Below are positions 1 through 10,869 of a DNA stretch of 64,000 nucleotides, in pieces. The notes beneath the pieces are model-generated. The model had not been told where the DNA came from and ran no database searches. It was given only the letters and a program-made list of their open reading frames with translations. The position numbers were made by a program, and so were the translations under genes. Each line of letters opens with the position of its first letter. Within the stretch, counting starts at the first letter, position 1. Source of the stretch: Isoetes taiwanensis (lineage: Eukaryota > Streptophyta > Lycopodiopsida > Isoetales > Isoetaceae); NCBI GenBank assembly GCA_021234155.1, contig JAJEKV010000382.1:62001-126000 (forward strand). The letters are read 5' to 3'.

Positions 1-35
1 ATGATACTCTTGGAAAATACATCTGTCCAGGTTGT

Positions 36-809
36 ATGTTAGGGAAACTAACCAGGTTGCCTTTTAGCAGATCAAAGAAAAGAGCCATGGGGCCTCTTGA
101 TCTCGTACATACAGATCTTTGTGGTCCATTGAATGTGCAAGGAAGAACGGGTAAAAGGTATTATATATCTTTTATTGATGATTTTAGTAGAAGGGGAAAA
201 TGCTATTTATTGTCAACTAAAGACAAAGCCCTTGATGCATTAAAGATGTACGTAAATGAAATGGAAAGGGAAACAGGACGTAAAGTTAAATGCATTAGAT
301 CAGATAGAGGTGGTGAATATCTTTCAAGAAAGTTTAAATATTTTTGTCTTGAGCGTGGAATAAAAAGACAACTCACATGTAGATATACTCCGCAACAAAA
401 CGATTGTTGCGTAAAGAAAAAAAATAGAACGCTTTTAGATCAGAAGATCTATGATAAAGTTTGCAGGTTTATCAAATTATCTTTGGGAAGAAGCAGTCAA
501 AACAGCATTTTTTATACATTGGATGGAGGCATTCCAGAGGAGATATGGTCAGGTATTCAACTAAATCGCTCATATGATGGTTTTAAAGCTTATGGTTGCT
601 TGACATATGCTCATGTTCCTGAAGAAATAAGACTTAAATTGGATAATAGAGCAGAAATAGGATTTCTAGTCCGTTATGATGAGGAATCAAAGGGTTATAG
701 AATTTTCATACCCGAAACAAAGAAAATAATAACTAGCAGAGACGACGTATTTGATGAAAGAAAATTTTACAAAGATAGGCATGAAATAGAAACGAAGAGT
801 GGGAAGTAG
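36..809 (+). pseudogene. copia integrase domain, catalytic Glu lost
   Basis: The segment carries the end of the GAG-pre-integrase region and the integrase core, which would join element DNA to the chromosome. HTDLCGP holds the first catalytic Asp and SDRGGEY the second. The third motif, normally of the form TPQQNG-x-x-ERKNRT, reads TPQQNDCCVKKKNRT, so the catalytic Glu is replaced by Lys and one residue is added. A C-terminal copia segment (AYGCLTYAHVP, then GFLVRYDEESKGYRIF) follows. The frame closes at 809 and pol resumes about 170 bases later. This piece is very unlikely to encode an active enzyme. Confidence 0.85.
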
Positions 810-981
810 AAAGACCCATTGCTCATGATAGTAAAATTGACTTCAACATCGACTTTGACTAATTTAAGAGAATGAAGATGACACGCATGCAATGTGATGA
901 GGAAAGCGAAGACATCAATAGAGCAGTGATCGCACCACCTATACCGTAGGTAAGCAAGGCAACAAAAAAAGGAAGACTGAG

Positions 982-2214
982 GTGGAAAAGCTTAAAGATA
1001 CAGGTATAGACTATAATCCTGAAATGTATGGCAGGTATGGCACAGGGAAAACCAGAAGAATTGGAAAACCTCCAGTTAGATTTCCCTCGTTAATGGCTGT
1101 GTTTGAACCTGATGTTCTCGTATCTTTTGATGAAGCAATCAATTCAGAAAAGGCATCTGAATGGGTGAAGGCAATGCAAGAAGATATGGACTCTTTCAAG
1201 GAAACTGGTACGTATGAGTTAGTAGAATATCCTAGAAGTAAGAATCTGGTTGGAAATAAATGGATTTATAGAATAAAAACAAATGTTGATGGATCAAAAA
1301 GATATAAAGCTAGGTTGGTTGCTCAAGGTTTTTCTCAAAAAAAGGGAATTGATTATGAAGAAACTTACTCCCCTATTGTCAAGTTAACAAGTGTAAGACT
1401 TGTATTAGCAGCAGCAAATGCTCTCAAACTTGATGTACATCATATGGATGTGAAAACTGCCTTTCTGAATGCCAGTATACAAGAAGAGATATATATGAAA
1501 CAAGCTCCAGGCTTTGAAACAGATACTGGCATGGTTTGGAAATTAAAACGAGCAGTGTATGGTCTAAGACAAGCACCTAGAGAATGGTATAAATGCATGG
1601 ATAAGTATTTGAGAGAACAAGAATTTGAAAAACTAAAAAATGATGGAAATCTTTACATGCTCAAAGAGGGAGATAAATTTTGTATTATTGCTTTGTATGT
1701 AGATGATTGTGTGATGGTTTCAATTTGCATGAAACATCTAGATAGATGCAAAGATATTTTGAAGAAAAGATTTAAAATGACAGATCTTGGAGAACTGAAA
1801 CAGTTTTTGGGTATTGAGATGAATAGAGATAAGGAAAATAAAATACTCAGACTTACTCAGACCAGAAACATTGAAAATATGATAAAACGATTTGGATTAG
1901 AAAATGCAAACACAGTGAGTACTCCACTTGTAGCAGGTTATAAAATTTCAGCAGCTTTATGTCCATCATCTGAACATGAAAAAAAGGAAATGGAAAACAT
2001 TCCATACAGGGAGCTCATAGGATGTCTACTATATGTTGCTAACAGTACACGTCCAGATATTGCTTTTGCAGTAAATCTATTAAGCAGATATAATAACAAT
2101 CCAGGCAGAGGACATTGGATTGCAGCCAAAAGGATCTTAAGATATTTAAAGGGCACTAAAGATCATGGAATCACTTTTAGTTCTGATAATTTGATCTTAT
2201 TTTATGATTCGTGA
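982..2214 (+). pseudogene. copia reverse transcriptase (RVT_2)
   Basis: This is a long open stretch with the copia reverse transcriptase core. WIYRIKTN and YKARLVAQGFSQ open the domain, followed by YEETYSPIVKLTSVR, HHMDVKTAFLNA and AVYGLRQAPREWY. The catalytic motif LYVDDCVM is present, so the polymerase active site looks intact. The following TDLGELKQFLGIE, STRPDIAFAVNLLSRY and RYLKGTKDHGI blocks lead into the RNase H connection. The frame is lost at about 2204, where the expected DADWAGD motif sits in a different frame. It is part of a larger polyprotein, so the first ATG is not a biological start. Confidence 0.88.
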
Positions 2215-2738
2215 TGCAGATTGGGCAGGAGATCTAGATGCCGTAAGATCAACATCCGGCTATGCCTTGGTGCTTGGTGAGGTCCGATATCATGGAGAAG
2301 TAAAAACAATCATCCATTTGCGATGTCTTTCGCGAGCAGAAGTCGAATACTCGGCAGCCTTCTTCAAGCAGCCTAAAGAAATTGCATGGGTAAGAAGATT
2401 ATTGATCGACGATATATACCCGGACAAACCGACCGCGGCCGTTAACGGATAGTCTAAGTTGTATTGCTATAGCAAAAAATCCTGTGCATCATGAAAGAAC
2501 CAAACATATAGAATTGCATATTCATTTCATAAGGGACCTTATTGCGAAAAATGAGTTAGTTATGCAGTATGTGGAGACCTCATATCAAGCAGCAGACTTG
2601 TTTACCAAGCCAATGACAGAACGTAAGCTTAGTTTGTTCAAAGAAATTCTGGGAATATTTAGTGAAGCGATATGGCATGAAGGGGAAGTGTTGGGTTTGT
2701 CATGCCATATGGGCAATGGTCTAGGATACATGGATTGA
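2204..2738 (+). pseudogene. copia RNase H domain, frameshifted
   Basis: The sequence DADWAGDLDAVRSTSGYALVLG is recognisable copia RNase H, here given only as landmarks DADWAGD and STSGY. It is one frame away from the reverse transcriptase. A stop near 2450 and another shift separate it from the last segment, HHERTKHIELHIHFIRD and ADLFTKPM, which is the standard copia pol C-terminus. The polypurine tract begins inside the last codons, the usual overlap of pol end and LTR border. The enzyme would have removed the RNA strand during replication. Confidence 0.82.
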
Positions 2739-2954
2739 CATTTAATTGTTTAATTCAACTTGTTGGAAACACTTGTCATCTATTATGCATGTCGGTGAAA
2801 AATTGAAACTATAAAAGGGAAGATTGACGTTGTAAAGAAGATGGAGAAGAGTTTGAGTTTTGCTGACCAGAAGGTTTTGGTGAAGGAGGTTGTGAAGGAG
2901 ACAGAGTTTTGGCATACTTGGGTTCGAATCCCAAGTCTGATTCTATCAACAACA
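2689..2954 (+). repeat. copia 3' LTR (right end tentative)
   Basis: The segment begins TGTTGGG right after the polypurine tract. It has a TATA box (TATAAAAG, 2810-2817) and ends tentatively at CAACAACA near 2954. A hairpin at 2917-2935, stem CTTGGG/CCCAAG with a 7-base loop TTCGAAT, looks like a tRNA T arm or Pol III B box. Without the other LTR the end could be some tens of bases different. Confidence 0.55.
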
Positions 2955-2979
2955 GTGTCCAGGGCAACTCCACATGCAC

Positions 2980-4170
2980 AGACGGCTTCCCAAACGCCAC
3001 ACAATGGCGAAGAGACTGCAACAACAGCGCCGCACCATGAGAAGATGCTCCATCCCGCAGAGTGCTCCAAACAAACTTGGAGACCAACACCTTACTATGC
3101 AAGGCCAAATCCGAATGGCTAAGCCCCCACCCTCCCTGGGCGAGACACTTCCACCAAGCCACTTTAACAACCGCCCTTCATCATCCCCCCCCACACAAAA
3201 ATTTCGAACAATCTTATCTAAAGCCTCAGATCTTACCATCGAGCTAACATCGCAGATGTCAGATACACATAAGTGCTACAAAGCACCGACTTGGCAATAG
3301 TGACCCTACCGCCATGGACAACTTGCTACCCTTCCACCAATTGAGGTGTTTCGCAACCCCCCCAAAAAATCTCATCCCACACCCTCCCCATGGAAACATC
3401 CCCTCCAAAGAGAATACACAACAGCTTAGTACACACATTATCTCGAAGCACCTTCCAAGGGAATAGAGCCAAACAAGTGGGAGGCGGAGTCACTTTGGCC
3501 CATAATGCGGAGCATTTACCCCAATTCGTAAGAATGCCCGAGGCCAAGGAGAAAGTATCCAAAGAACCCTTCATATTCGCAGATTCCTCTCTTCTCGCCA
3601 CCAAGAAGAGGAAAGTGTCATCGGGCGAACCCGTTAATAATCTGCTGGCTACTATCTTGCATTCGAAGCCCATCCACCACTCCCTCCTCCACTGCAGCCA
3701 AAAATAACTGAGACAGGGCCTCCGCCACAATCATAAACAAAAAGGGCGCCAAAGGGCACCCCCGACGCACCCCCTAAGCCTAAGGAGAAAAGGCGGAGGG
3801 TTCACCCCGCACACCCCACCGTGAGTCCTTGGCCGACCTATGCAAACTTCATGACTGTCTCGTAAAGCGTGGACCACAGCCCAAGGCTAACATCATGGCA
3901 GACAAGAACTCCCAACGGACACTATCGTAAGCTTTGGCAAAGAAAAGCTTAAGATAGGCAATGCCTTGACCTGTTCTCCTGGCTCAATAAAGGCCCTCAT
4001 AAGCTGAGGCAACATTAGTTAAAATGTTCCTCCCAAGAACAAACCCAGACTGCACCTTACTAATGGAAGAAGTCAACACCGGCTTCAACTTCTCTGCCAG
4101 GGCTTTCGCAATAATCATGGAATTGCGTGAAAGCATGCTATGGTGTACCACTTTTGGAACTCTCAAAAGT
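2980..4170 (-). pseudogene. L1-type LINE reverse transcriptase remnant
   Basis: Read on the minus strand, the blocks occur in the order of a plant non-LTR reverse transcriptase. IIAKALAEKLKPVL and VQSGFVLGRNIL lie at about 4166-4000, and AKAYDSVRWEFL at about 3950-3900. PDDTFLF with LASGILTNWGKCSALW lies at about 3640-3480, and GGWGLSHSDLALHSKVL at about 3130-3070. The blocks fall in several frames, so the copy is dead. PDDTFLF stands where the catalytic xADD motif is normally found, so one Asp-Asp pair is kept but its context is altered. No poly(A) tail is visible next to the copia LTR. Confidence 0.75.
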
Positions 4171-4800
4171 ACCTACACTGGGTACTTTAAAAACTGGTAC
4201 TTTCTGTTTTTTCTTCCCATTAAAAACAATCCAAAATTTTTTAAGTGAAGATCAATAACATGTCAATCTATAGTATTAGATGATAACAATACTATTAAAG
4301 ACCAAAATGAATGATTTTTTTTTCCATTAATTATAGATTGAAAAGTATATATAATTCAAGCATTTGATCCAAAAGATAGATTAAAATACAAGAATTGACT
4401 AAGTAGGAGTAAATGCATATGCGAAAAAGGATTCATATAACAATTAACAACTTAAGGACATAAATAAATATTGCCAAAATTCCTGAAAAAAGCTGAAATA
4501 GTTCTTCAGTCAATAGAGTCATAAATTGAGGGTCTTCATATTGTGACTTTGAAGTAAAACCATGGTATCTGAGCATATGAAAATCTGACTTAATTCCTGC
4601 GAAGATACAAAGAAACCAATTACCTGGAAAAAAAGCTTATGTTAAGAAAAAGAAGATTTAAGGCAGGCTTTCATGGATCGAGATAGGAGAAGTGATCAAA
4701 AAATGAAGGCTGCAAGATGGAGTTTGTGTGCTTTCCCCAGTCCAGAGCCTCAAGTAAATCAGAAACACAAGAAGAAGCCATTATGAGCAATAGATTACCA
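4171..4800. other. AT-rich spacer, no gene seen
   Basis: AT-rich sequence with no recognisable coding domain or repeat structure. It lies between two LINE remnants. Confidence 0.6.
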
Positions 4801-4807
4801 TAAGCAT

Positions 4808-5940
4808 CTACCTTTTCTCTATGGTAATAATAACACTACCTACCTTTCCTCTATGGTAATAATAACACTCCCTGTAGAATAGAAACTGCCTCTCTGTCAT
4901 CTGCATATTATTGGTCTCCAGAAACCAAAAGAGTGTGTACATCTGATATGTGCTTTTGCAGAATTCGTAGGCCCACTGTATCTTAGAGACTGGGAAATCT
5001 TGAAGCTTTGGGAATAGTCTATTTGGTCTCTTAGATTTCCAGTAGAAGTCTTCAAAGGCATTAACTTGAGTGTTAATCTGTCCCAAATATCTGACTGTCG
5101 CACTGTAGTCAAAACTAATATCTAAATCTCTCTTGCAGAACTCCAGATATTCTAGTGGAATCATCAGCCAAATTGGAAACAATGCAATCTAAATAAGTTA
5201 TAGTGACCAAAGAAATATCCAATAGTATTCCATCTGTCATCAAAAGAACTATCATTCTGAATTCTGTGAGCAGTAGCAGCATTTTGCAAATCATATATAA
5301 TATTAATTTTAATCCATGGAATGGAGATGGAGTGCTTCCCATGTAGGCATCTATTCCTGTGTTTTCAAATGTTCCATAAAATAATGAAGACAATAGTGTT
5401 ATAATAAGCATCATTCTGCAAAAAATAATCAACAAAATAGTTTGCTTTTTTAGCTCGAAGATTTCCTCACACCAAATCCATAGGCCACTTAACTTTCTGC
5501 AATGGAAGATATGTTCCATAGATTCGGCTGAATTACCACAGAGAATACAATTAGGGGATATAGAATCAAGACCAGAGATAAGCCTGCTGGATTAAAATGC
5601 TTTACAACACCCTCCATGTTTGGTAGACTTTTATTGGCCATAAGCCAGATGAAATAAGAGACCTTAGGGGGACAATAGGAAAGCTAGATATTTTTATAGA
5701 GCTTAATACCCTCATTAATATTCCAATAAAGTTTAGCCTTAGAAGATTGTCATTGTTGGCCAGCAGATTATAAATAAAAGAGAATTTGTAATTTTCTTTA
5801 CCTTTACAGATCCAATCTATATGACAAGAGGTAGGACTAATGTTAAAATCCAACAATCTAGCTTTAATATAATCGTAAAGTTTCCCATCAGTTGATGTAC
5901 CTCTAATCTTCCTCTTGAGCACAGTCTAGGTAATATTGTC
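4808..5940 (-). pseudogene. LINE C-terminal fragment with zf-RVT motif
   Basis: On the minus strand near 5640-5510 the sequence reads PPKVSYFIWLMANKSLPN, then CILCGNSAESMEHIFHC. The spacing C-x2-C-x7-H-x3-C fits the zinc-binding domain at the end of plant LINE ORF2 proteins (zf-RVT). Upstream, at about 5922-5690, a frame contains ISPTSCHIDWICKGKENYKFSFIYNLL, typical of the stretch before that zinc domain. Several frame changes show decay. The segment to 4808 keeps open frames (PVSKIQWAYEFCKSTYQMY) with no known domain. Confidence 0.62.
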
Positions 5941-6064
5941 AACCCTTAAATTGCCAAGAGTGATTACCCCCACACTTTTCCATTTCTTATAAATCCTTGG
6001 ATGTTTAATGGCCAAAGGAGCATCTCTGGATTGAGAGAGAGCAAGGATTCCAAAAGATAGATGT

Positions 6065-6467
6065 ATGCATTTGGGAAAAAATTCAATTTTTGATGTTCTT
6101 AAAGTGAGACTCTTTCGATCATTTGTGCAGAGCGTAGTCTTATATGGATGTGAAATTTGGGGACCAAATTTCCCACAATGCTTATGGGATGATATTGAGC
6201 AGGTCTTAAAAAAACTTTTGAGACTAGAATTAGGAGTTAAAGCCCAAACATCTTAGTCTATGATGTTAGCAAAATGTGGTCTCATGTCTTTGGAAGGGAA
6301 AGCGATCCTTAGTTGCATTGCGTATTTTAAGAATAGAATAGCATAGAATAGGTTTTTAGCATCCAGGAGACCAATTGGCCTATGGGACCCAAACAAAAAG
6401 AGAGCAACAAGCGTATTACTGACAGGATTAAAAAACCCCCGCCCCGAAGGGTTTTCGAGGGAAAAAC
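6065..6467 (+). pseudogene. LINE reverse transcriptase thumb fragment
   Basis: The frame starting MHLGKNSIFDVLKVRLFRSF runs into VVLYGCEIWGPNFP, the block that follows the palm domain in many plant non-LTR reverse transcriptases. After an in-frame stop at 6254 the same frame continues with MLAKCGLMSLEGKAIL. The fragment ends exactly where the LTR element at 6468 begins, so the LTR element landed inside or at the edge of this LINE copy. Confidence 0.6.
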
Positions 6468-6818
6468 TGTTTGGATTCTTGGCATACACCCTGCAGCAGC
6501 AGTCCATGACTGCCGGATGCTACAAAGCTGCCATGCTCATGATCACAAAACAAGAACAAGACAAGGAAATATGTACAAAGAATGAAGGGAAACGTGGCCA
6601 AATGAGGCTCTCCAAATATGAGATAAACCTGAGTACATGTGAAGAGGCTCCGGTCTAATATAGTGTAGACTGCAAATCTGAGCCGTACACTAACTAAATC
6701 TAATCCCTACACTTATGTTAACCTAATCATGCCAAGTGTCAGTCTGCCACCACTGACACCTAACATGTGCATGCACCTAACATGTGCATGCACAATGTTA
6801 ACCACTAGGTGGTTAACA
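6468..6818 (-). repeat. 3' LTR of non-autonomous element
   Basis: 351 bases, nearly identical to 9167-9521. The main differences are a short block at about 6488-6506 and single bases such as C versus T near 6591. It contains a duplicated CACCTAACATGTGCATG unit near its plus-strand right end. Confidence 0.88.
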
Positions 6819-7199
6819 TCGCCTCCCCCCTAAAAGTTTTAGCACGAAAACATGTATGGACTTTTATAAGACAAGTCCGACAATTACAACATGGTGCCAA
6901 AAATTAGGGGTAAAATGATGGTAATGGTTGGGTTGTGTCGAAAAAGATCTTCATGATTGCGTTGATGACGAAGAGGATCCGAAGGAAGGTCGATGCAGAA
7001 CATGGATCATAGGAACATGGGCCAAAAACATAAAAGACCATCCCCTTATATTATGGGTAAGTCACATTTAAAATAATTGCCCAAAATTCCACTTAAAAAA
7101 GAAGGAAGGGGTCTTCAAAAGGTAACACCAAAAATGCCTCCCCCAATATCAGCCATAAAGTTGGAGCATAAAAATTGCTGGAGCGTGAATGCTGCATGC

Positions 7200-7470
7200 A
7201 TGACATGAGCTTGAGCGTGAGGATGGCTCATGGGCGTTAGCGTGCAATCAGGCGTGAAGCAAGTGTGGAGCAAGTGTGGAGCGTGGACCAAGCGTGGCCT
7301 CTGGAGCGTGGCGTCATAAGGCTGGCCTCTGATTCTGAAGGCTTGAGTTTAAAAATGCATGGGCGTGGCCCGTGGCGTAAGCGTCAGCGTGGCGTGGGGC
7401 CACCGTGGTCAATGCGGGGCAGAGCGTGAGCGTGGGGCCACCGTGGTCAAGGCGGGACGCCGTGACCATA
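7200..7470. repeat. GCGTGG-rich degenerate repeats inside LTR element
   Basis: Many copies of GAGCGTGG or GGCGTGG words occur here. A longer unit, GAGCGTGGGGCCACCGTGG, is seen at about 7425-7450, and a variant of its second half at about 7396-7415. The block is GC-rich compared with the rest of the element. Confidence 0.55.
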
Positions 7471-9166
7471 AAAATACTTGAAAATTTTGGCATATCTCAG
7501 CCATAGATCTTGGGCGGCTGCATCATGGTCATCGAACCAGGAAACCCTAAAGTGTGTGTGCGCTGTTTCAGAGATGGATCTGTATGCGGCTGCCTGAATT
7601 TAGAAAGTTGCTATAAGCCCTGATATAGTGCCAAAATTTAATCCAGAAGGGATTTGGACTGGAATAGCAGAGGATAGTTACTATATTTGCATGTTTCTGC
7701 AGGATGGACCGCCGGATGTGCAAGCAAATGTGGTTTGGAATGAAGAAATGGCAATGGGAAGGATGAGGTGATGTTTTTCCTGCCGATTGCAATCGTATCT
7801 GGGCTTCAGGGCACAAATCGGATTGCTATACTTTGAACTATGCTTGCTGACAGATGAGACGATGCAGACCAAAGGGCGGATAAGGCAAGGGCGGATGGGG
7901 TAACTCCGACTGCTTCTTGCTGTGTAATATGCAAATATTTGGCTGGGAAAATGTCGAAATAGATAGATATCTGAATGACGGTGCTTGACTCTGCTCATAT
8001 GTTTGTGCAGGTAAAGCTTAAAACAAGGCTGAGAGGTCAATATTTGGAAATGATGCAGACCAGAGTGTAATAAGGCTATCCTGACGCTTCAAGGACTTCT
8101 TTACAGAGGTGTTTACTGAAAAAATGATTTTGCTGCAGCCAGTATATACTGGATCATATGATCTGCCTCCAATGATCTATGGGCACACAATCTTTGAGTC
8201 CTATCTATCTGCAGGGTTACTTGAAACTTGAAGAAATAGAGTAGCTAAGATATAGTTTTCTGATCGATTTCTGCAGGTACCGGACTGGAAACACTAATAA
8301 AAGCTCCTCTGTAGGTCGGAACAAACTGGACATGTATGTATTGCTCCAAATGCTATATGGAGCTGGAAAAGTTCTCTGCTTCTGTAAATGATGTACAGAC
8401 AGGGACAAATCGTGAGCAGAGGATAAGCGAGTAAGATTCAGAATTCCTTCGTCATATTTGCTTGAGTATGCTGCAACTCTGCTGTTATCTGTGGTAAGCC
8501 ATGAAAGGTTAAACTCGTGGATTTTTGCAGGAACTAAGGAATACTGACGTGAAGAATTGCAGAAGAGCCTTGAAGCAGCAAGTAACGGAAACCTTTAAGC
8601 ACAAAGGGGGCTAGCCAAGTGCTGGCCCTCTATAAATATTCTGAATGAGAAGTCTTCATAAAAACCTTAGAATAATTGGCCGAGGTTATCTAGATACGAA
8701 TATTTTTGGCTGTGCAAAAGCACAAATTTTCTGATAAAACTGAAATAAAACAGAAGAAAGAGGTAACAAATTTCCAGCAGATAAAAAAAGGGATCAAACT
8801 TTAGATTTTTCTGAAAGTCTTAAAGAGAGGAGTGCTGTCACCACTCCATAATTCCTTGGCTGTAAAACTGCGTTTGCTGCACCATAAAAAACAGAGTTTT
8901 GAAAACTCTTTCCATGACAAGACTAATTGCTAAGGCCTCCAGACAAATTTCATGAACATCTGGTTGGGCAAACAAATTAGTGGACAAAAGGGCCTCCAGC
9001 CGGACCATTTCAACAGCTGGTTGGGCCAAATAAGGGTGTTTGATACAAGGAGTATTCAAGAACAGATGAATAAGGGCAGCAAGGACAACAGCAAAACAGC
9101 AAGGACAACAAAGAAAAAAAGAAGCTGAAGAAAGTGATCACCAAATGAACCCGCATACGGCGCTAA

Positions 9167-9521
9167 TGTTTGGATTCTTGGCATACACCCCGCGGCCGGA
9201 AGAAATCCATGACTGCCGGATGCTACAAAGCTGCCATGCTCATGATCACAAAACAAGAACAAGACAAGGAAATATGTACAAAGAATGAAGGGAAATGTGG
9301 CCAAATGAGGCTCTCCAAATATGAGATAAACCTGAGTACATGTGAAGAGGCTCCGGTCTAATATAGTGTAGACCGCAAATCTGAGCCGTACACTAACTAA
9401 ATCTAATCCCTACACTTATGTTAACCTAATCATGCCAAGTGTCAGTCTGCCACCACTGACACCTAACATGTGCATGCACCTAACATGTGCATGCACAATG
9501 TTAACCACTAGGTGGTTAACA
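9167..9521 (-). repeat. 5' LTR of non-autonomous element
   Basis: 355 bases, partner of 6468-6818. The primer-binding-like sequence lies just to its left on the plus strand, i.e. downstream of this LTR on the minus strand. Confidence 0.88.
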
Positions 9522-9549
9522 AAAACCTTAGCAGTAATAAGAATGCTGG

Positions 9550-10860
9550 TACACTGTACAATTGCATAGGACAGTTCAAGACCGTCCCGTAGGACACAAA
9601 CGAGTCCGTGCATCCATAACCTCCCGGAGGTATGACCCCAACAACCCACCGACGCCAGTAGTCAATAATCGATGCAACGGCTGGCGGGCACTAGTAGTCG
9701 AACATACCTCTCTGATATGGGCAAATGCGAGGCGGATCGGAGGGTATGACATTCATCCTCAATCGCGCCTTTGGTGGGCAACACCGGCAAAGCCTTTGCT
9801 CTCGCGGCTTCGAGGAGCCCAATACCCTGTTTCAATGCGGGCGATGTGCACCCGTCGCGAATGGAAGCTATAAGTCCGCGCTTCTTCATGGGCAATTTGG
9901 GTGTACAAGTCTTCGTGTGGGCATCTTGTGAGCCTAGGATTGACTTGTGGCGATAGTGTGCCACGCTGGAATAATTCTATGGGCTAAACTTAGCGTCGCA
10001 GTCAATGGAAAAAATTGAGAAAAAATAATAATTTTAGCCTCGGGACCGCATCCCGAGTTTGCGAAGGAAAGTGAAAGCATCTAGGTAAACATAGCTTTTA
10101 GAATGAATTTTAAGTGCCTCACGATCTTTCTTTGTCCTCATAACTAAAGGGCGCTAGTTCTGTGTTTTCACAAAGAAATGATTAAAATAAGTGAAAACAA
10201 TTGAGAACCACTAAGCTTGCTTTGTCTTTGGGATGAGGATTTCTAAGGCGTTGGGGACCCATCACGTAAAGTTTTGGGATTAATATAGAGCAAGTGGCCA
10301 AAGCAAGATGGGGCAAAGCGTGTATCAGCCATAGCGACCACCTTTTGGAAGTAAACGATATGGCGTTCCAATGCAGCCGTGAAGGGCAAGGAAAGCCTAA
10401 ACGTCTCTGGAGTAGGATGCGGTACGGAACTGTGGACTTCACCCCCGGGCCCGTGCCAAGAAGGCCTTACGCACCCGCCGAGGTCATTCAGTGCCGAGGG
10501 ATATCACCGGACCCCCACACGCCCCATACAAAAGGACCGCTCAACCAAGGCCGAAACAAATGTATTTGGTGGCCCCAGCGCACAACTTCGCCTTTGTGGC
10601 TGTTGTTCTGCATGGCATCTGATTGCTTTCCAACCCGCCCGTGACCCGCAATCGATAGCCAGATCCCAATGGGTGGTAGTTGAGAACTCAATCCCCAAGT
10701 ACTTGTAGGTCGGAGCCACCTCTACCTCTTGCCCCTGGTAAGTGAAGGTGGGAAGCCCTGGCTGACGGGACGATGCAACTAGCAGCACCCCAGTTTTGGC
10801 CAAGTTAACTCGCATGCCAGTGAATTGGCAAAAAGTGTCAAGAGCATCCAGGTAAGAAGC
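9550..10860 (-). pseudogene. Second LINE family, reverse transcriptase remnant
   Basis: The clearest block, minus strand about 10815-10680, reads MRVNLAKTGVLLVASS, then YQGQEVEVAPTYKYLGIEFS. This is the segment after the catalytic palm in a LINE type whose relatives read KYLGIEF. Lower blocks near 10620-10510 (AGWKAIRCHAE, SALVERS) continue the thumb. Segments at 10442-10182 and 9964-9662 are open on the minus strand and may be displaced parts of the same ORF, but they carry no motif I can place firmly. Stops and frame changes throughout show an inactive copy. Confidence 0.55.
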
Positions 10861-10869
10861 TGTTACTCA

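Larger units (their letters stand above)
1..2954 (+). mobile_element. Ty1/copia LTR retrotransposon, 3' portion
   Basis: The order integrase, reverse transcriptase, RNase H is the copia order. The gag and protease part and the 5' LTR lie left of the window. The pol reading frame is broken between about 810 and 980 and again near 2204, so this is a decayed copy. A purine tract AAGGGGAAG (2680-2688) directly precedes a TGTTGGG start of the 3' LTR. The right end near 2954 is tentative, because without the 5' LTR neither the LTR length nor a target duplication can be checked. Confidence 0.85.
6468..9521 (-). mobile_element. Complete non-autonomous LTR retrotransposon
   Basis: Two near-identical direct repeats (6468-6818 and 9167-9521) begin TGTT and end AACA. 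They are flanked by the same 5 bases, AAAAC, at 6463-6467 and 9522-9526. Orientation is minus. Reading the minus strand, the polypurine tract TAGGGGGGAGGCGA precedes the left-hand LTR. AGCGCCGTATGCGGG follows the right-hand LTR, close to the tRNA-Asp-type primer site common in plant LTR elements. The 2.35-kb interior has no gag or pol motif on either strand, so replication would need proteins from another element. The similar LTRs and perfect duplication suggest a fairly recent insertion. Confidence 0.88.

Noticed and set aside
2860-2945. tRNA gene
   Set aside because: Only a T-arm-like hairpin is present. No acceptor, D or anticodon arms could be drawn.
2841-3300. Plus-strand ORFs overlapping the minus-strand LINE
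   Set aside because: The recognisable protein motifs are on the minus strand. The plus frames lie opposite them.
9562-9956. Plus-strand ORFs at 9.6-9.95 kb
   Set aside because: No motif. The minus strand is more likely LINE-derived, though weakly.
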